A program made the position numbers and the translations under genes. Positions 51,185 through 59,903 of a DNA stretch of 64,000 nucleotides are shown in pieces (position 1 is the first letter of the stretch; the number at the start of each line of letters is the position of its first letter). Origin of the DNA: Streptomyces cyaneochromogenes (GTDB taxonomy: Bacteria > Actinomycetota > Actinomycetes > Streptomycetales > Streptomycetaceae); contig NZ_CP034539.1 in NCBI RefSeq assembly GCF_003963535.1, forward strand, positions 9,362,001 to 9,426,000, in the 5' to 3' direction. Below the pieces are notes generated by a model. That model searched no databases. It was not told the origin of the DNA and was given only the letters and a program-made list of their open reading frames with translations.

Positions 51185-51400
51185 TCAGTGCGAATCCCCG
51201 CGTGTGCGAATGCAGCGCCATCCGGAGTAGAGCACCCCGAGCGCTCCTCCAGCCGCACCAACCCAAGCTACTACGATTGCCCACATGGCCTCGGTTGACG
51301 TGAGCCAGAGCAGGCTCAGCACGACCAGCGCTACGGCGACCGCGAATCGCTCTCCATAGCTCCAGTCGTAGCGACCGATCAGTCTCCGGTTGCTGTGCAT
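51185..51400 (-). CDS. Small membrane protein of 71 residues
   Basis: MHSNRRLIGRYDWSYGERF is followed by two hydrophobic helices (about 18-34 and 38-58) and a short basic tail (RCIRTRG). The start overlaps the end of the upstream secreted-protein gene by 22 nt, suggesting translational coupling; no independent ribosome site is clear. Function unknown. Confidence 0.55.
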   Translation of the reverse strand: MHSNRRLIGRYDWSYGERFAVAVALVVLSLLWLTSTEAMWAIVVAWVGAAGGALGVLYSGWRCIRTRGDSH

Positions 51401-51891
51401 GTGTAAGTCACGCCCCTCATTTTGATATCCGTCCAGCCTATCCTCGTGTTGAGAGGGGCGGCATCAGTACCGCCGCCACCGCCGCCACTGTCCTTCTTGC
51501 GGCAGTAATATCCGAGCGCATCAAGCTTCTTGAGATCGCTCATCGCCTGGTACTTCTTGTACGACGCGATCATGACGGCCCGCTTTTGCGCAGGCGTGGA
51601 CTGCTTCGCCAGCGTGTACGCATAGCACCCAACGGCAGCGCCGATTCCTGCCCACGACGCACCCTTGGCCAGCGCCTTGGCAAAACCTGCCGCTCCAGTG
51701 CCGACCCCCAGGACAAAGCAGATGTCATCGGCAGCGGCGCGAGATTGCCCCGCTGTTGCCGACTGCGTGACTTTCGCAGCGCTCCCGCCTTCCGGGGAGG
51801 CTGCATGTGCGGCGTTGGCGCTGATGCCGCACATTGTGCCGGTCATAGCGACGGCAATCGCGGCAGAAATTCCCTTGCTTCGCATACTCAC
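51379..51891 (-). CDS. Small secreted protein, unknown function
   Basis: A 170-residue protein starting with GTG at 51891 after AAGGGG. The signal peptide (RSKGISAAIAVAMTGTMCG, ending ANAAHA) is clear. The mature part has a Gly/Ala-rich amphipathic stretch (FVLGVGTGAAGFAKALAKGA), a helical KRAVMIASYKKYQAMSDLKK, a Gly6 linker and four Cys. The Gly/Ala region recalls bacteriocin or holin-like helices, but I cannot claim that. GC content is visibly lower than in neighbours, so it is probably acquired. A good promoter lies upstream at 51955-51983. Confidence 0.65.
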   Translation of the reverse strand: MSMRSKGISAAIAVAMTGTMCGISANAAHAASPEGGSAAKVTQSATAGQSRAAADDICFVLGVGTGAAGFAKALAKGASWAGIGAAVGCYAYTLAKQSTPAQKRAVMIASYKKYQAMSDLKKLDALGYYCRKKDSGGGGGGTDAAPLNTRIGWTDIKMRGVTYTCTATGD

Positions 51892-51954
51892 GAAGTCAAT
51901 CCCCTTACGTTCGCAACCGCTGGTCAGGCAATTGCTTGATCACCATACGAGGGG

Positions 51955-51983
51955 ACGCTACCAGCGAGAACATGCGTACACAA
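51955..51983 (-). promoter_or_regulatory. Sigma-70-type promoter of the small secreted-protein gene
   Basis: On the minus strand -35 TTGTGT (51983-51978), spacer of exactly 17 nt, -10 TAGCGT (51960-51955). It would start transcription about 57 nt before the GTG at 51891. Confidence 0.65.
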
Positions 51984-52126
51984 TGGCGAACTTTGCTTAT
52001 GAGGATTCATTAACGACTTCTTACTCAGGTCGTCTTCGCCAAACCGAATAAATCTCACCTAGCGTCATAGGTCAGGCATATCGGCCGCCGCAGACATAAG
52101 TACCTCACCCTGGAGTCCGCCGACCG

Positions 52127-52261
52127 ATGGCTACCGTCCTGAACGCCCCGCTCGACCGCATCCGCGACCTCGAAGGCGAGGTGCGCGAGAACGCCGGCCG
52201 CGCGCTCGACGGCTCGTACGCGCTGACCGTCGAGGGCGAGGTCGAAGACCGCGGCACCTGA
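52127..52261 (+). pseudogene. Gene remnant cut by an in-frame TGA
   Basis: Forty-four codons (ATVLNAPLDRIRDLEGEVRE, then ALDGSYALTVEGEVEDRGT) end in TGA, yet the same frame continues sensibly as RLWSRDLAEPDRILVMDDMH and SPRHLVHPW. A TGG-to-TGA change at 52259 would explain this (GT-W-RLWS). It is probably a phage or plasmid accessory gene; family unknown. Confidence 0.4.
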
Positions 52262-52489
52262 CGCCTGTGGTCACGCGACCTCGCCGAGCCCGACCGCATC
52301 CTCGTCATGGACGACATGCACTCGCCGCGCCATCTCGTCCACCCGTGGCTGCCGCTCCAACTCCACCCCACCGCGAGGCAGTCCACGGCCAGCACCGAGT
52401 AGGCACACGCATACTGTTCTCCGCCTACAGCCGCAACACGTTCAGCGCGGCCGAGCTCCCCGCCGCACCCTGCGCACACGTGTGGACCG

Positions 52490-52690
52490 TGATCGGTCTC
52501 GCCGCCGTAACCTGGCTCAACAACGGCATCCCACCCGCCCAGGTCGTCGCGAGGGCCGGCAACAGCGTCCCCGTCCTGCTCGCCACCTACGCCCGCTGCA
52601 TCACAGGCCAGCTCGCCGAGCTCCAGCAGCGCATCGAAGGCCTCCAGGGACTGCCCGCCAATCCGGCCCTGAGCATGCCCTGCCCAAGCC
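52490..52690 (+). pseudogene. Tyrosine recombinase (integrase) C-terminal remnant
   Basis: The plus frame reads WLNNGIPPAQVVARAGNSVP and VLLATYARCITGQLAELQQR, the closing part of actinobacterial phage/ICE integrases including the catalytic Tyr (ATYARC). The upstream catalytic Arg/His region is missing or scrambled. It marks a dead integrative element with the low-GC genes at 51.2-52.1 kb. Confidence 0.65.
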
Positions 52691-52768
52691 GGGATCCACG
52701 CCCGCACCGCGTCGCCGGGCCTGACCTGGACGCAGAGACGCGCGGCTCTCCGCTTCCGGCGCCGGCGT

Positions 52769-54679
52769 TCAGTCGGCGATGTCGACGCCGTATCCGCGTG
52801 CGAGGGCGTCGAGGCCGTGGTCGTAGCCCTGGCCGACGGCGCGTAGGCGCCACACCGGGCCTCTGCGGTAGATCTCGGCGAGCAGCATGGTGCGTTCGGT
52901 GGTGGCGGCGTCCAGGGTGGCCCGGGCAAGCGGTGCCCCGCTGCTGCCGGGGGCCGCACCGATCTGGATCGCACCGACCGTCCCGAAGGTGGCGGCGCCG
53001 TCGATGGCGGCGGCGATGACGACCTTGCGCGTCGCGGGCGGCAGGGAGGCCAGGTTGAGGGCGATGGTCTGTTCGGCGGGGCCGCCGGTGAGCAGTCGCA
53101 CGGTTCCGGCGGGGCTCTCCGGAGCGCCGTAGAAGATGAAGTCCTCGTCGAAGGTGACCTGTTCGTCCTCGTCGAGGAGGAAGGCGACGACGTCGATCTC
53201 GTAGTCGGCCTGCGGGGCCCAGCCGGCGGTGACGTACCACTCCGGCGAGGGCCTGCTGTGAGGCATGGGCAGGTCGATGACACCACCTCTCGGCATCACG
53301 TGCGGTTCCTGAGGTCGCAGCGCCGCCGCGGCCGGGGCGGTGGCGGTCGGAGAGGTCAGCCAGTGGAGGTCGTGCACGGGGAGTTCGAGGGCGGTGATGC
53401 GGCTCATGCGCCGGTCGCCCTGCCCTCCCTCCAGGAGTACGACGTCGGTGACACTGGCGGACAGATTGACCGCCGCCGACCCGCCCAGCTCGACGATGCG
53501 GGTACGGGCCGCCGCGGCATCGGCATGGACACCACCGAGCACCAGCACCCGACGCCCCGCCAGAGGCTTGTCCGACGTGCCGACGGAGGGCACCGGTTGG
53601 CGCGGAGCGGGTACCCCTGCACCGGGGGCGGCCGGGGTGAGGGCTGCGGCTTCCCGGACGGGTGCGGCAGAGGTCGTGGTGGGCGCCGACAACACGGGGC
53701 CGACGACGGGTTCTGCTTCCGGCTCGGCCGGCGGGGCGACAGCGACGGCCGTCGCCTCATGCGCTGTCCCCGGTCGTACGTCGGTCAGCATCCGCACGAA
53801 GGTGTGCTCGTCGATGAGCGGCACGCCTTCGGCGAGTGCGCGTCGGGCCTTTGCCGAGCCGGACGCCGGTTCATTGGTGACCAGCACGCTGGTGTGCCGG
53901 CTGACGGAGGTCATCATGTTCAGCCCGGCGGCGACCGCCCGCCCGACCAGCTCCGCACGGGCATGGGCGGTCTCACCGGTGATCGCGACCTTCATCCCCT
54001 GCTGGAGAGGTTCGCCCGGCGTCAGCCGTCCCGGATTGCGGTAGGCGCAGGGGGTCTTCGGCGGCTGTGGCGTGAACTGCGATTCCGCCCGGGGCGGGCA
54101 GGTCACCAGCGGCAGGGGCAGATCGAGCCGCGCTGCCTCGCGCAGTGACGCCCGCAGGATCCCGGCCAGCACACGGGTGTCGTCCAGCGCATCGTGCGCA
54201 TGCTGCTGGGGGACGCCGTAATGGGCGGCGAGGGTGCCGAGCTTCATGTCGTCCGTCGGCGGATCCACCTGGCGATTCAGAGCCAGGGTGCACAGCCGCT
54301 GCGACACCGGCAGCCACATCCGCGCACGGGCGAACTCGTAGGCCAGGAAGTCGTAGTCGAACTGGGCGTTGTGGGCGACCAGGACCCGCTCCTGCAGCAT
54401 CGCCCCGATCCGCCCGGCGACCTGGTCGAAGGTCGGCGCACCGCGCAGTCGCTCGACGGTCAGCCCGTGCACCTGCACCGGTCCCGGATCGCAGCCCGGA
54501 TTGAGCAGCGTCGAGAACTCCCCGGTCTGCTCGCCGTCCGGACCGATCGTGATCACCGCGACGGACAGCACGCGATCTCGCCGGGCCATGAGGCCCGACG
54601 TCTCCACATCGACCAAGGCCCAGTCGCGCGCGTAGTCGCCCATGTCGGGCACATCGAAGGAGGCGGAGACGAGACTCAT
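52769..54679 (-). CDS. Fusion: DEDDh exonuclease - two BRCT - TerD domain
   Basis: A 636-residue cytoplasmic protein. Residues about 18-185 are a DnaQ-like 3'-5' exonuclease: ALVDVETSG, VLVAHNAQFDYDFLAYEF and QQHAHDALDDTRVL hold the Asp/Glu/His residues. A BRCT-like module follows (about 228-300: GMKVAITGETAHARAELVGR). After a Pro/Ala linker comes a second one (about 366-440: LAGRRVLVLGGVHADAAAAR). The last about 175 residues are a TerD-like beta sandwich (YEIDVVAFLLDEDEQV, DEDFIFYGAPESP, MLLAEIYRR) of the calcium-binding tellurite/stress family. The combination suggests nucleic-acid processing coupled to a stress or envelope signal. ATG 54679 has a modest ribosome site. No other ter genes lie nearby. 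Confidence 0.85.
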   Translation of the reverse strand: MSLVSASFDVPDMGDYARDWALVDVETSGLMARRDRVLSVAVITIGPDGEQTGEFSTLLNPGCDPGPVQVHGLTVERLRGAPTFDQVAGRIGAMLQERVLVAHNAQFDYDFLAYEFARARMWLPVSQRLCTLALNRQVDPPTDDMKLGTLAAHYGVPQQHAHDALDDTRVLAGILRASLREAARLDLPLPLVTCPPRAESQFTPQPPKTPCAYRNPGRLTPGEPLQQGMKVAITGETAHARAELVGRAVAAGLNMMTSVSRHTSVLVTNEPASGSAKARRALAEGVPLIDEHTFVRMLTDVRPGTAHEATAVAVAPPAEPEAEPVVGPVLSAPTTTSAAPVREAAALTPAAPGAGVPAPRQPVPSVGTSDKPLAGRRVLVLGGVHADAAAARTRIVELGGSAAVNLSASVTDVVLLEGGQGDRRMSRITALELPVHDLHWLTSPTATAPAAAALRPQEPHVMPRGGVIDLPMPHSRPSPEWYVTAGWAPQADYEIDVVAFLLDEDEQVTFDEDFIFYGAPESPAGTVRLLTGGPAEQTIALNLASLPPATRKVVIAAAIDGAATFGTVGAIQIGAAPGSSGAPLARATLDAATTERTMLLAEIYRRGPVWRLRAVGQGYDHGLDALARGYGVDIAD

Positions 54680-54928
54680 GGCGGCAAGGATGATCTGAAA
54701 TCCAGTGCTCCTTCAACCTGTATGCCGATTTGCCCTTGTCCATTCGGTTGTGGCGAGGTGGTCGAACTGCGGTGACTGAAGGGGGACCGCACCGGGACGA
54801 GCGCTTGGAACGCGCCAGTCAGAGGTGGCTAGCGGGTTCACAGCCGTACCACTGCAGTGCCCGGCTGGTGACGGCGGCGATGCCCATCCCGGTCGAGGTG
54901 CTGAGGGGCAGACCCGCACTGCGGAGGC

Positions 54929-55594
54929 TCACAACAGGCCGAGGTCCCGGGCACGGAGCGCCGCCTGGGTGCGGTCGCGCAGGGCGAGGTGTTTGAGGAT
55001 GCGGGAGACGTGGTTCTTGACCGTGCCCTCGCTGAGGTACAGCCGTGCGGCGATCTCCCTGTTGGTGTGCCCGTGTGCCACGAGCCGGAGGATGTCCGTC
55101 TCGCGCGGGCTGAGGGAGACAGCGGGAGCCTCGGCGGCGGGGCCGGGATGCGGCAGGGAGGCGGCCAGACGGCGGGCGACGGACGAGTCGAGCTGGGTGA
55201 CGCCCGCGTGCGCGAGGCGGACCGCGTGGGCGAGTTCCTCGGCCGGCAGATCCTTCAGCAGGTAGCCGTGCGCCCCGGCCCGCAGTGCCTGCACTACGTA
55301 CTCCTCGTCGTCGAACGTCGTCAGCATCACCACCCGGCACGACGGCGCCCGGTCGCGCAGGACGGCGACCGCCTCGACACCGTCCATCTCCGGCATCCGG
55401 ACGTCCATGAGCACGACGTCCGGCCCCAGTTCCAGGGTCTTCGCCACGGCATCCCGGCCGTCCACGGCGGTGCCGACGACGTCGATGCCCGACCGGATGG
55501 AAAGCAGGGAGGCGATGCCGTCCCGGATGAGCCGCTGGTCGTCAACCACCAGCACCCGCACAGGCAGTGCCTGCTCCGGTTCCTCGTCGTTCAT
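54929..55594 (-). CDS. NarL/LuxR-type response regulator
   Basis: A 221-residue regulator. The receiver domain has the acidic pair VVDDQ, the phospho-Asp in VVLMDVRMPE (about 62), and Thr/Lys of MLTTFDD and YLLKD. The C-terminal HTH (about 158-215) shows LSPRETDILRLVAHGHTNRE and LSEGTVKNHVSRIL. It is encoded 1 nt downstream of the histidine kinase gene and should act with it. No target is obvious; the divergent membrane protein gene at 57049 is a candidate. Confidence 0.92.
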   Translation of the reverse strand: MNDEEPEQALPVRVLVVDDQRLIRDGIASLLSIRSGIDVVGTAVDGRDAVAKTLELGPDVVLMDVRMPEMDGVEAVAVLRDRAPSCRVVMLTTFDDEEYVVQALRAGAHGYLLKDLPAEELAHAVRLAHAGVTQLDSSVARRLAASLPHPGPAAEAPAVSLSPRETDILRLVAHGHTNREIAARLYLSEGTVKNHVSRILKHLALRDRTQAALRARDLGLL

Positions 55595-55595
55595 G

Positions 55596-56756
55596 TCACT
55601 GCCTCCCGTCCACCGAGGACTTCGCCGCCGTCCCGCGCGGGACTGTCACCGTCACCTGAGTGCCGGCGCCCGGGCTGCTGTCGACCTCGACGCTCCCCGC
55701 CACCAGATGTACCCGCTCCCTCATGCCGAGCAGCCCGAACCCGGCGACCGCCGCGTCCGGTGCGAAGCCACGGCCGTCGTCCGTCACCTCCAGCCGCGCG
55801 GCGCCCCCGGCCAACCGGACCACAACGGTCACCTGCGAGGCCCGCGCATGGCGGCGCGCGTTGGTGACGGCCTCCTGCGCGGCCCGGTACAGCGCGGTCA
55901 GCTCGACCGCGCCGTAGCCGTCCTCATCGCCGCTCACCTCGACAGTGACCCGCGGCCCGGCCGCGCCGTCCTGCGCCAGCGCGGCGAGCGCCGCAGCCAG
56001 CGTGGGGCGCGTCGCCTCGTCCCGCAGAGCGCGTACCGACTGCCGTACGTCGCCCAGCGCGAGCCGCACCGATCGCCGTGCCTCGTTCAGCGCCCGCTGA
56101 GCCGCGTCGGGGTCCAGCGTCTGGAAGTCCGAGGCCATCTCCAACTGGACGGACATCGCGGTGAGATGGTGACCGAGGCTGTCATGGATGTCCCGCGCCA
56201 GCCGGTTGCGCTCGGTGGCGGCGGACAATTCGGCGACCCGCGCGGCGTACGCCTCCAGTTCGAGCCGTGCGCGCTGCTCGCCGACTGCCACCGCTGCCAT
56301 CGAGATCGCCAGCACCAGCCCGACGCAGAGCATCAACAGGTCGGCCACGCGCTCCTGGTCGCGGTACCAGCCGGGCACGGTCAGCAGGAAGGCGGTGAGT
56401 AACCCGGCCGGACACAGCGCGCCCAGCGCCAGCGCGGCGGTGCGGCCGAAAGCGAAGTAGGCGGTGAACGGCACCAGCACGAACAGCACTTGGGACAGTC
56501 CCGAGACGTCCAGCAGCACCACCGCTCCGATCAGGGCGCAGCGGGCCAGGAGCAGCGGCACCCGGGCGTCCGGGCGACGGTGTCCGGCCGCCTCCAGGGC
56601 GAACAGCGCGCCGATCGCGATGACGAAGCCGGCCGTCCGCCAGGCCGTCGGCCCGAGACGGCTGTCCAGGCCGACCGCCGCGGAGTACAGACCACCGACC
56701 AGTACGACGCCGTACAGCAGTGGCGAAACCCATCGCACGGGCACATACGCCGCCAT
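55596..56756 (-). CDS. Sensor histidine kinase, HisKA_3 type
   Basis: A 386-residue kinase. I use ATG 56756, which has GGAGGGG five nt upstream; the GTG at 56762 lies on the site itself. Four to five membrane helices (about 10-155) form the sensor without a large outside loop. The phospho-His is in RNRLARDIHDSLGHHLTAM (about 190), the N box is EAVTNARRHA and the G box TDDGRGF and GLLGMRERV. It phosphorylates the response regulator encoded directly downstream. Such membrane-embedded sensors often detect envelope stress. Confidence 0.9.
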   Translation of the reverse strand: MAAYVPVRWVSPLLYGVVLVGGLYSAAVGLDSRLGPTAWRTAGFVIAIGALFALEAAGHRRPDARVPLLLARCALIGAVVLLDVSGLSQVLFVLVPFTAYFAFGRTAALALGALCPAGLLTAFLLTVPGWYRDQERVADLLMLCVGLVLAISMAAVAVGEQRARLELEAYAARVAELSAATERNRLARDIHDSLGHHLTAMSVQLEMASDFQTLDPDAAQRALNEARRSVRLALGDVRQSVRALRDEATRPTLAAALAALAQDGAAGPRVTVEVSGDEDGYGAVELTALYRAAQEAVTNARRHARASQVTVVVRLAGGAARLEVTDDGRGFAPDAAVAGFGLLGMRERVHLVAGSVEVDSSPGAGTQVTVTVPRGTAAKSSVDGRQ

Positions 56757-57048
56757 GCGCACCCCCCTCCACCCGCTGGCGCCAGGCTAGGCCGATCACG
56801 ACCGTCCTGGGGCATCGGCGAGCACATCCCGGCCGGATCGAGCCCAACGGCATGTGCCGAACGGCCCGGCGCCGACCGGAAGACGGTGACTTCCGGCCGC
56901 CGATGCACGACGTCCTTCACCTCCCCACGCCGGCCGGCCGCTTCCTACGGTTGCGACCCGGACCCGCTGTCAGCGCGGCACTCACCGTTCGCACCAGCAG
57001 CCAACCGTCTGAGCAACCATCCACCGTCCGAGCAACCGGAGCAGCCCC

Positions 57049-57657
57049 ATGCCCTCATCCGTCACCTCATCGACATTTCGCGCCGGCGCCCTGTGCGGGG
57101 CGCTGTCCGGCCTGCTGATCGCCGTGCCCGGCCTGGTCGAGGCGTTCACCGGAGAGACCTCGGCGACCAGCGTCCCGCTCGCCCTCGCCCCCGCGCTCGC
57201 CCTGCCGCTGCTCACCGCACTGCATCAGCGCCAGGCCCCGGCCGCCGGGAGCCTCGGAAGGACCGCCGCCATCATGAACCTCATCGGCCTCGGCCTGTTC
57301 GGCGGCGCCGCGTTCGCGTCGAACCTGGTGCTCTTCTACTTGGACGAGGACGTAGTCGACGCGGCCCTGACCGGCCCCACCGTCCCCGCGCTCATAGGTT
57401 CCGCGGCCGTCTTCGCCGTGGGCTGCGCCCTGTTCGGGGCGGCCATGATCCGCGCCCGGGTCTTCCCGAGGGTCCCGTCGTGGGGGTACGCCGTGGTTCT
57501 GCCGCTGTTCGCGTTCCTGACCGCGCTGCCGGACTCCCTGCTCACCAGCGCGCTGCACGTCCTGGTCGGCGTCATCCTGATGTGGCTCTCGGCCGCACTG
57601 TGGCGCACGGCCCCAGGCGTCGAGCACACCACGGACCCGAAGCGGGTACCGGTCTGA
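57049..57657 (+). CDS. Integral membrane protein divergent from the two-component genes
   Basis: A 202-residue protein with about six hydrophobic helices (AGALCGALSGLLIAVPGLVE, ALAPALALPLLTALH, TAAIMNLIGLGLFGGAAFAS, ALIGSAAVFAVGCALFGAAM and others). ATG 57049 follows CGGAGC. It is divergent from the kinase gene with about 290 nt between, the usual place for a target of the two-component system. Function unknown. Confidence 0.75.
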   Translation: MPSSVTSSTFRAGALCGALSGLLIAVPGLVEAFTGETSATSVPLALAPALALPLLTALHQRQAPAAGSLGRTAAIMNLIGLGLFGGAAFASNLVLFYLDEDVVDAALTGPTVPALIGSAAVFAVGCALFGAAMIRARVFPRVPSWGYAVVLPLFAFLTALPDSLLTSALHVLVGVILMWLSAALWRTAPGVEHTTDPKRVPV

Positions 57658-57685
57658 GACGACGTGCGCCGCCGGCGCACAGGCA

Positions 57686-58560
57686 ATGGACTGGCTGTGG
57701 GCGGCGGGGCTCGGCCAGGGCGCCACCGCCTCGGCGTTCTCCCCCTCGGCCTGCGCACCGGTCGCCCGGCTCAACCCGGCCGCCAAGCAGGGCCGGGCGT
57801 TCGGCGGTTACGGCCTCTACAAGTCCATCGCAAGTCCATCGGCTACACCCTCGGCCCGCTCCTGGGCGGCGTCCTGGTCTGGGCCGGCGGACTGCGCCTG
57901 CTGTTCACCGTCCTGGCCGTCCTGGCGGCTGTCGTCGCCGTGTGGGGCACGCTCGCCGTCCCCGCCGTGGCGCCGCTGCCCAAGTCCCGGAAGACCGCGC
58001 CCGACCTGGCCCGTCGCCTCGCCTCCCGCACCTTCCTCGCCCCCCACTGCGGCCTGGCCGGCGCGACTGCCGTACTCTCCGCCGGCGTCGGCTTTCTGCC
58101 CGTCTCCGGAGCCGCCGCCGCACTCGGCACGGTGGCCACCGGCGCGGCGGTCTCCGTCCTCGCCGCCACCGCCACCATCGTCCAGCCGTACGCGGGCCGT
58201 GCCCTGGACAGCGGACGCGTCACAACCCCTGGCGGCCTGGCCGCCGGATTCGCCGTCACCGGCGCAGGTCCGGGCCGCGCCATTCTCTCCGGCCCGACCG
58301 GCATCCTCACCGGCGCGGCCCTGATCGGCGCCGGAACCGGCTGATCACCCCGCTCGGCTTCGCGGCGCCGGCCGCCACCACCCCGCCCGAACGGCTCGGC
58401 CAGCCCTTGGATCGGCCGAGCTCGGCCGTGAACTCGGCGACGCCGGAGGCTCCCTCCTCGTTGCCGCCGTCGCCACGGCGTCCACCCTCGTCGACGGATT
58501 CGCCGCCCTCGCCGCTCTCCTGGCCATCGGCCCCTCCTCACGCCCGTCGTGCGGAGCCGC
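57686..58560 (+). pseudogene. Broken MFS transporter
   Basis: Fragments of a major-facilitator protein occur in three frames: GQGATASAF with AKQGRAFGGYGLYKSI, then GYTLGPLLGGVLVWAGGLRL through TATIVQPYAGRALDSGR, then LITPLGFAA, and finally LLVAAVATASTLVDGFAALA. The first break is an exact 11-bp tandem duplication (CAAGTCCATCG at 57821-57831 and 57832-57842); removing one copy restores GLYKSIGYTLG. The N-terminal about 100 residues are also missing. It was an exporter of the drug/sugar type; now surely inactive. Confidence 0.7.
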
Positions 58561-58810
58561 ACCGTGCCCTACCCCAAGCAGGCCGGTCCCGGGACCGACG
58601 GCACAGCGCCGGTCCCGAGACCGATCCTGAACAACGCCCCCCCCGACCACTGCGGCACCCGGCGCCGATGGCCGCTATCGCACGGCCCTTGCTCAACCCG
58701 CCGGCACCGACAGCGCCGGCCAGAGGGCCGCGAGGCCCAGGAACGCGTCCTGCCAACCGTGTTGCAGGGCCGACGCGCCAGCGGGATATCGGAGCCGGTG
58801 ATGGCGCCGG

Positions 58811-59245
58811 TCACGCGGGTTCGCGGCCCAGGAGTGTGGCTCGGCGGTAGTACTCGTACAGTCCGTCGAAGACCGGATTGGTGACGGCCATGGTGTGCTC
58901 GTCGTCGCCGATCATGGACAGGCCGCGCAGGACGACGTCGAGGCCGGGGGCCTCGGGGGCGTCGAAGCGTTCGTCGTCGAGGTCGGCCTCGTGGACGATC
59001 TCGGCGATGCGCTTGAGGGCGGGGTCGGCGGTGAGGTCGTAGCGGCGCAGGATGGTTTCGAAGCTGCAGTCGCCGTGGTGGTGGCCGAGTTCGACGCCGC
59101 GCATGTCGAAGGGGGTGGCATCGGCAGGGACTGCGGCCGGATCGGTGACGAAGACGAACTCGGCGTCGGTGTCGACGAAGCGGCGGATCAGCCAGGCGCA
59201 GGCGGCGCGGTCGATGTGGATGCCGGCGCGGGTGGCCCACTTCAT
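58811..59245 (-). CDS. Chromate resistance protein, ChrB C-terminal domain
   Basis: A 144-residue protein matching the C-terminal half of ChrB: KWATRAGIHIDRAACAWLIR, FDMRGVELGHHHGDCSFETI and DDERFDAPEAPGLDVVLRGL, with His, Cys and Glu residues suitable for metal binding. In proteobacteria ChrB is one protein of about 320 residues that senses or reduces chromate and controls chrA. Here the two halves are separate genes overlapping by 4 nt, as reported for actinobacteria. Divergent from chrA. Confidence 0.85.
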   Translation of the reverse strand: MKWATRAGIHIDRAACAWLIRRFVDTDAEFVFVTDPAAVPADATPFDMRGVELGHHHGDCSFETILRRYDLTADPALKRIAEIVHEADLDDERFDAPEAPGLDVVLRGLSMIGDDEHTMAVTNPVFDGLYEYYRRATLLGREPA

Positions 59246-59766
59246 GCGGGGTGCTCCTCGGAGGCGGGGGTTGTGTTGGCGGGGTGCAGGGCGGCCACCG
59301 CGGCTTCGGCGGTGCGGCGTTGCGGTGGGGGGAAGTAGTCGCGGCGGTTGATGCGGCGCAGTTCGGCACGGAGCCGGCGCAGGGTGCGCTGCCGTTCGTC
59401 GTCCGGTTGGTGGCGGGCCTGTTCGGCCTGGGCGCGGACCTGCTCGTACTCGGCGGAGCGGGCGTCGGCCATGGCCTGTGCCAGCTTGCGTTCCTCGGCG
59501 AGGGCGGCAGGCTGGGCGATCCACAAGGTGGCGGTGCCGCCGAAGTCGGTGACCTCCTCGGCGATCCATTCCAGTTGCTCGCGGGTGCGGGCGTCGGCGG
59601 GCAGGGCGATCAGGCCGTCGCTGATCTGGGCCACGCCGAGCCGCTTGAGCTTGCGCCAGACGGTGATGCGCGGTGTCGAGGGCTCGCGGGGCAGACGGTA
59701 GGACAGCAGGACCCACTGGCCGGGGCTGACGGGTGGAGCCGGGGGCGGCTGTTCGTCGTCGGTCAC
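59242..59766 (-). CDS. Chromate resistance protein, ChrB N-terminal domain
   Basis: A 174-residue protein with the ChrB N-terminal phrases WVLLSYRLPREPSTPRITVW, KRLGVAQISDGLIALPAD and RRLRAELRRINRRDYFPPPQ. The GTG at 59766 has no clear ribosome site; its start overlaps the stop of a possible 11-codon leader ORF (GTGA). Its own stop overlaps the next start (ATGA), so both ChrB halves should be made in equal amounts. Probably the DNA-binding or structural half of the chromate sensor. Confidence 0.85.
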   Translation of the reverse strand: MTDDEQPPPAPPVSPGQWVLLSYRLPREPSTPRITVWRKLKRLGVAQISDGLIALPADARTREQLEWIAEEVTDFGGTATLWIAQPAALAEERKLAQAMADARSAEYEQVRAQAEQARHQPDDERQRTLRRLRAELRRINRRDYFPPPQRRTAEAAVAALHPANTTPASEEHPA

Positions 59767-59798
59767 GCGGGCGGTCCCGGGCGGCGCTGGATTCGCAT
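59763..59798 (-). other. Possible 11-codon leader ORF coupled to chrB
   Basis: ATG at 59798 (MRIQRRPGPPA, TGA) ends inside the GTG start of the ChrB N-terminal gene (GTGA). A TACTCT box sits 7 nt before the ATG, the spacing of a leaderless promoter. It would explain how chrB starts without a ribosome site. Confidence 0.3.
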
Positions 59799-59903
59799 CG
59801 CCACGAGAGTACGAGGCGCACACAGAGCGGCCGTGGCCGACGGCCGCAACAAACTCTTCATCCGCACAGGAACCGCGCTCCCTTCCACAGCACCACATCA
59901 TGA

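Noticed and set aside
54744..54928. Minus-strand phrase TSTGMGIAAVTSRALQW resembling an ATP-binding anti-sigma tail
   Set aside because: Too short and without supporting motifs; could be chance.
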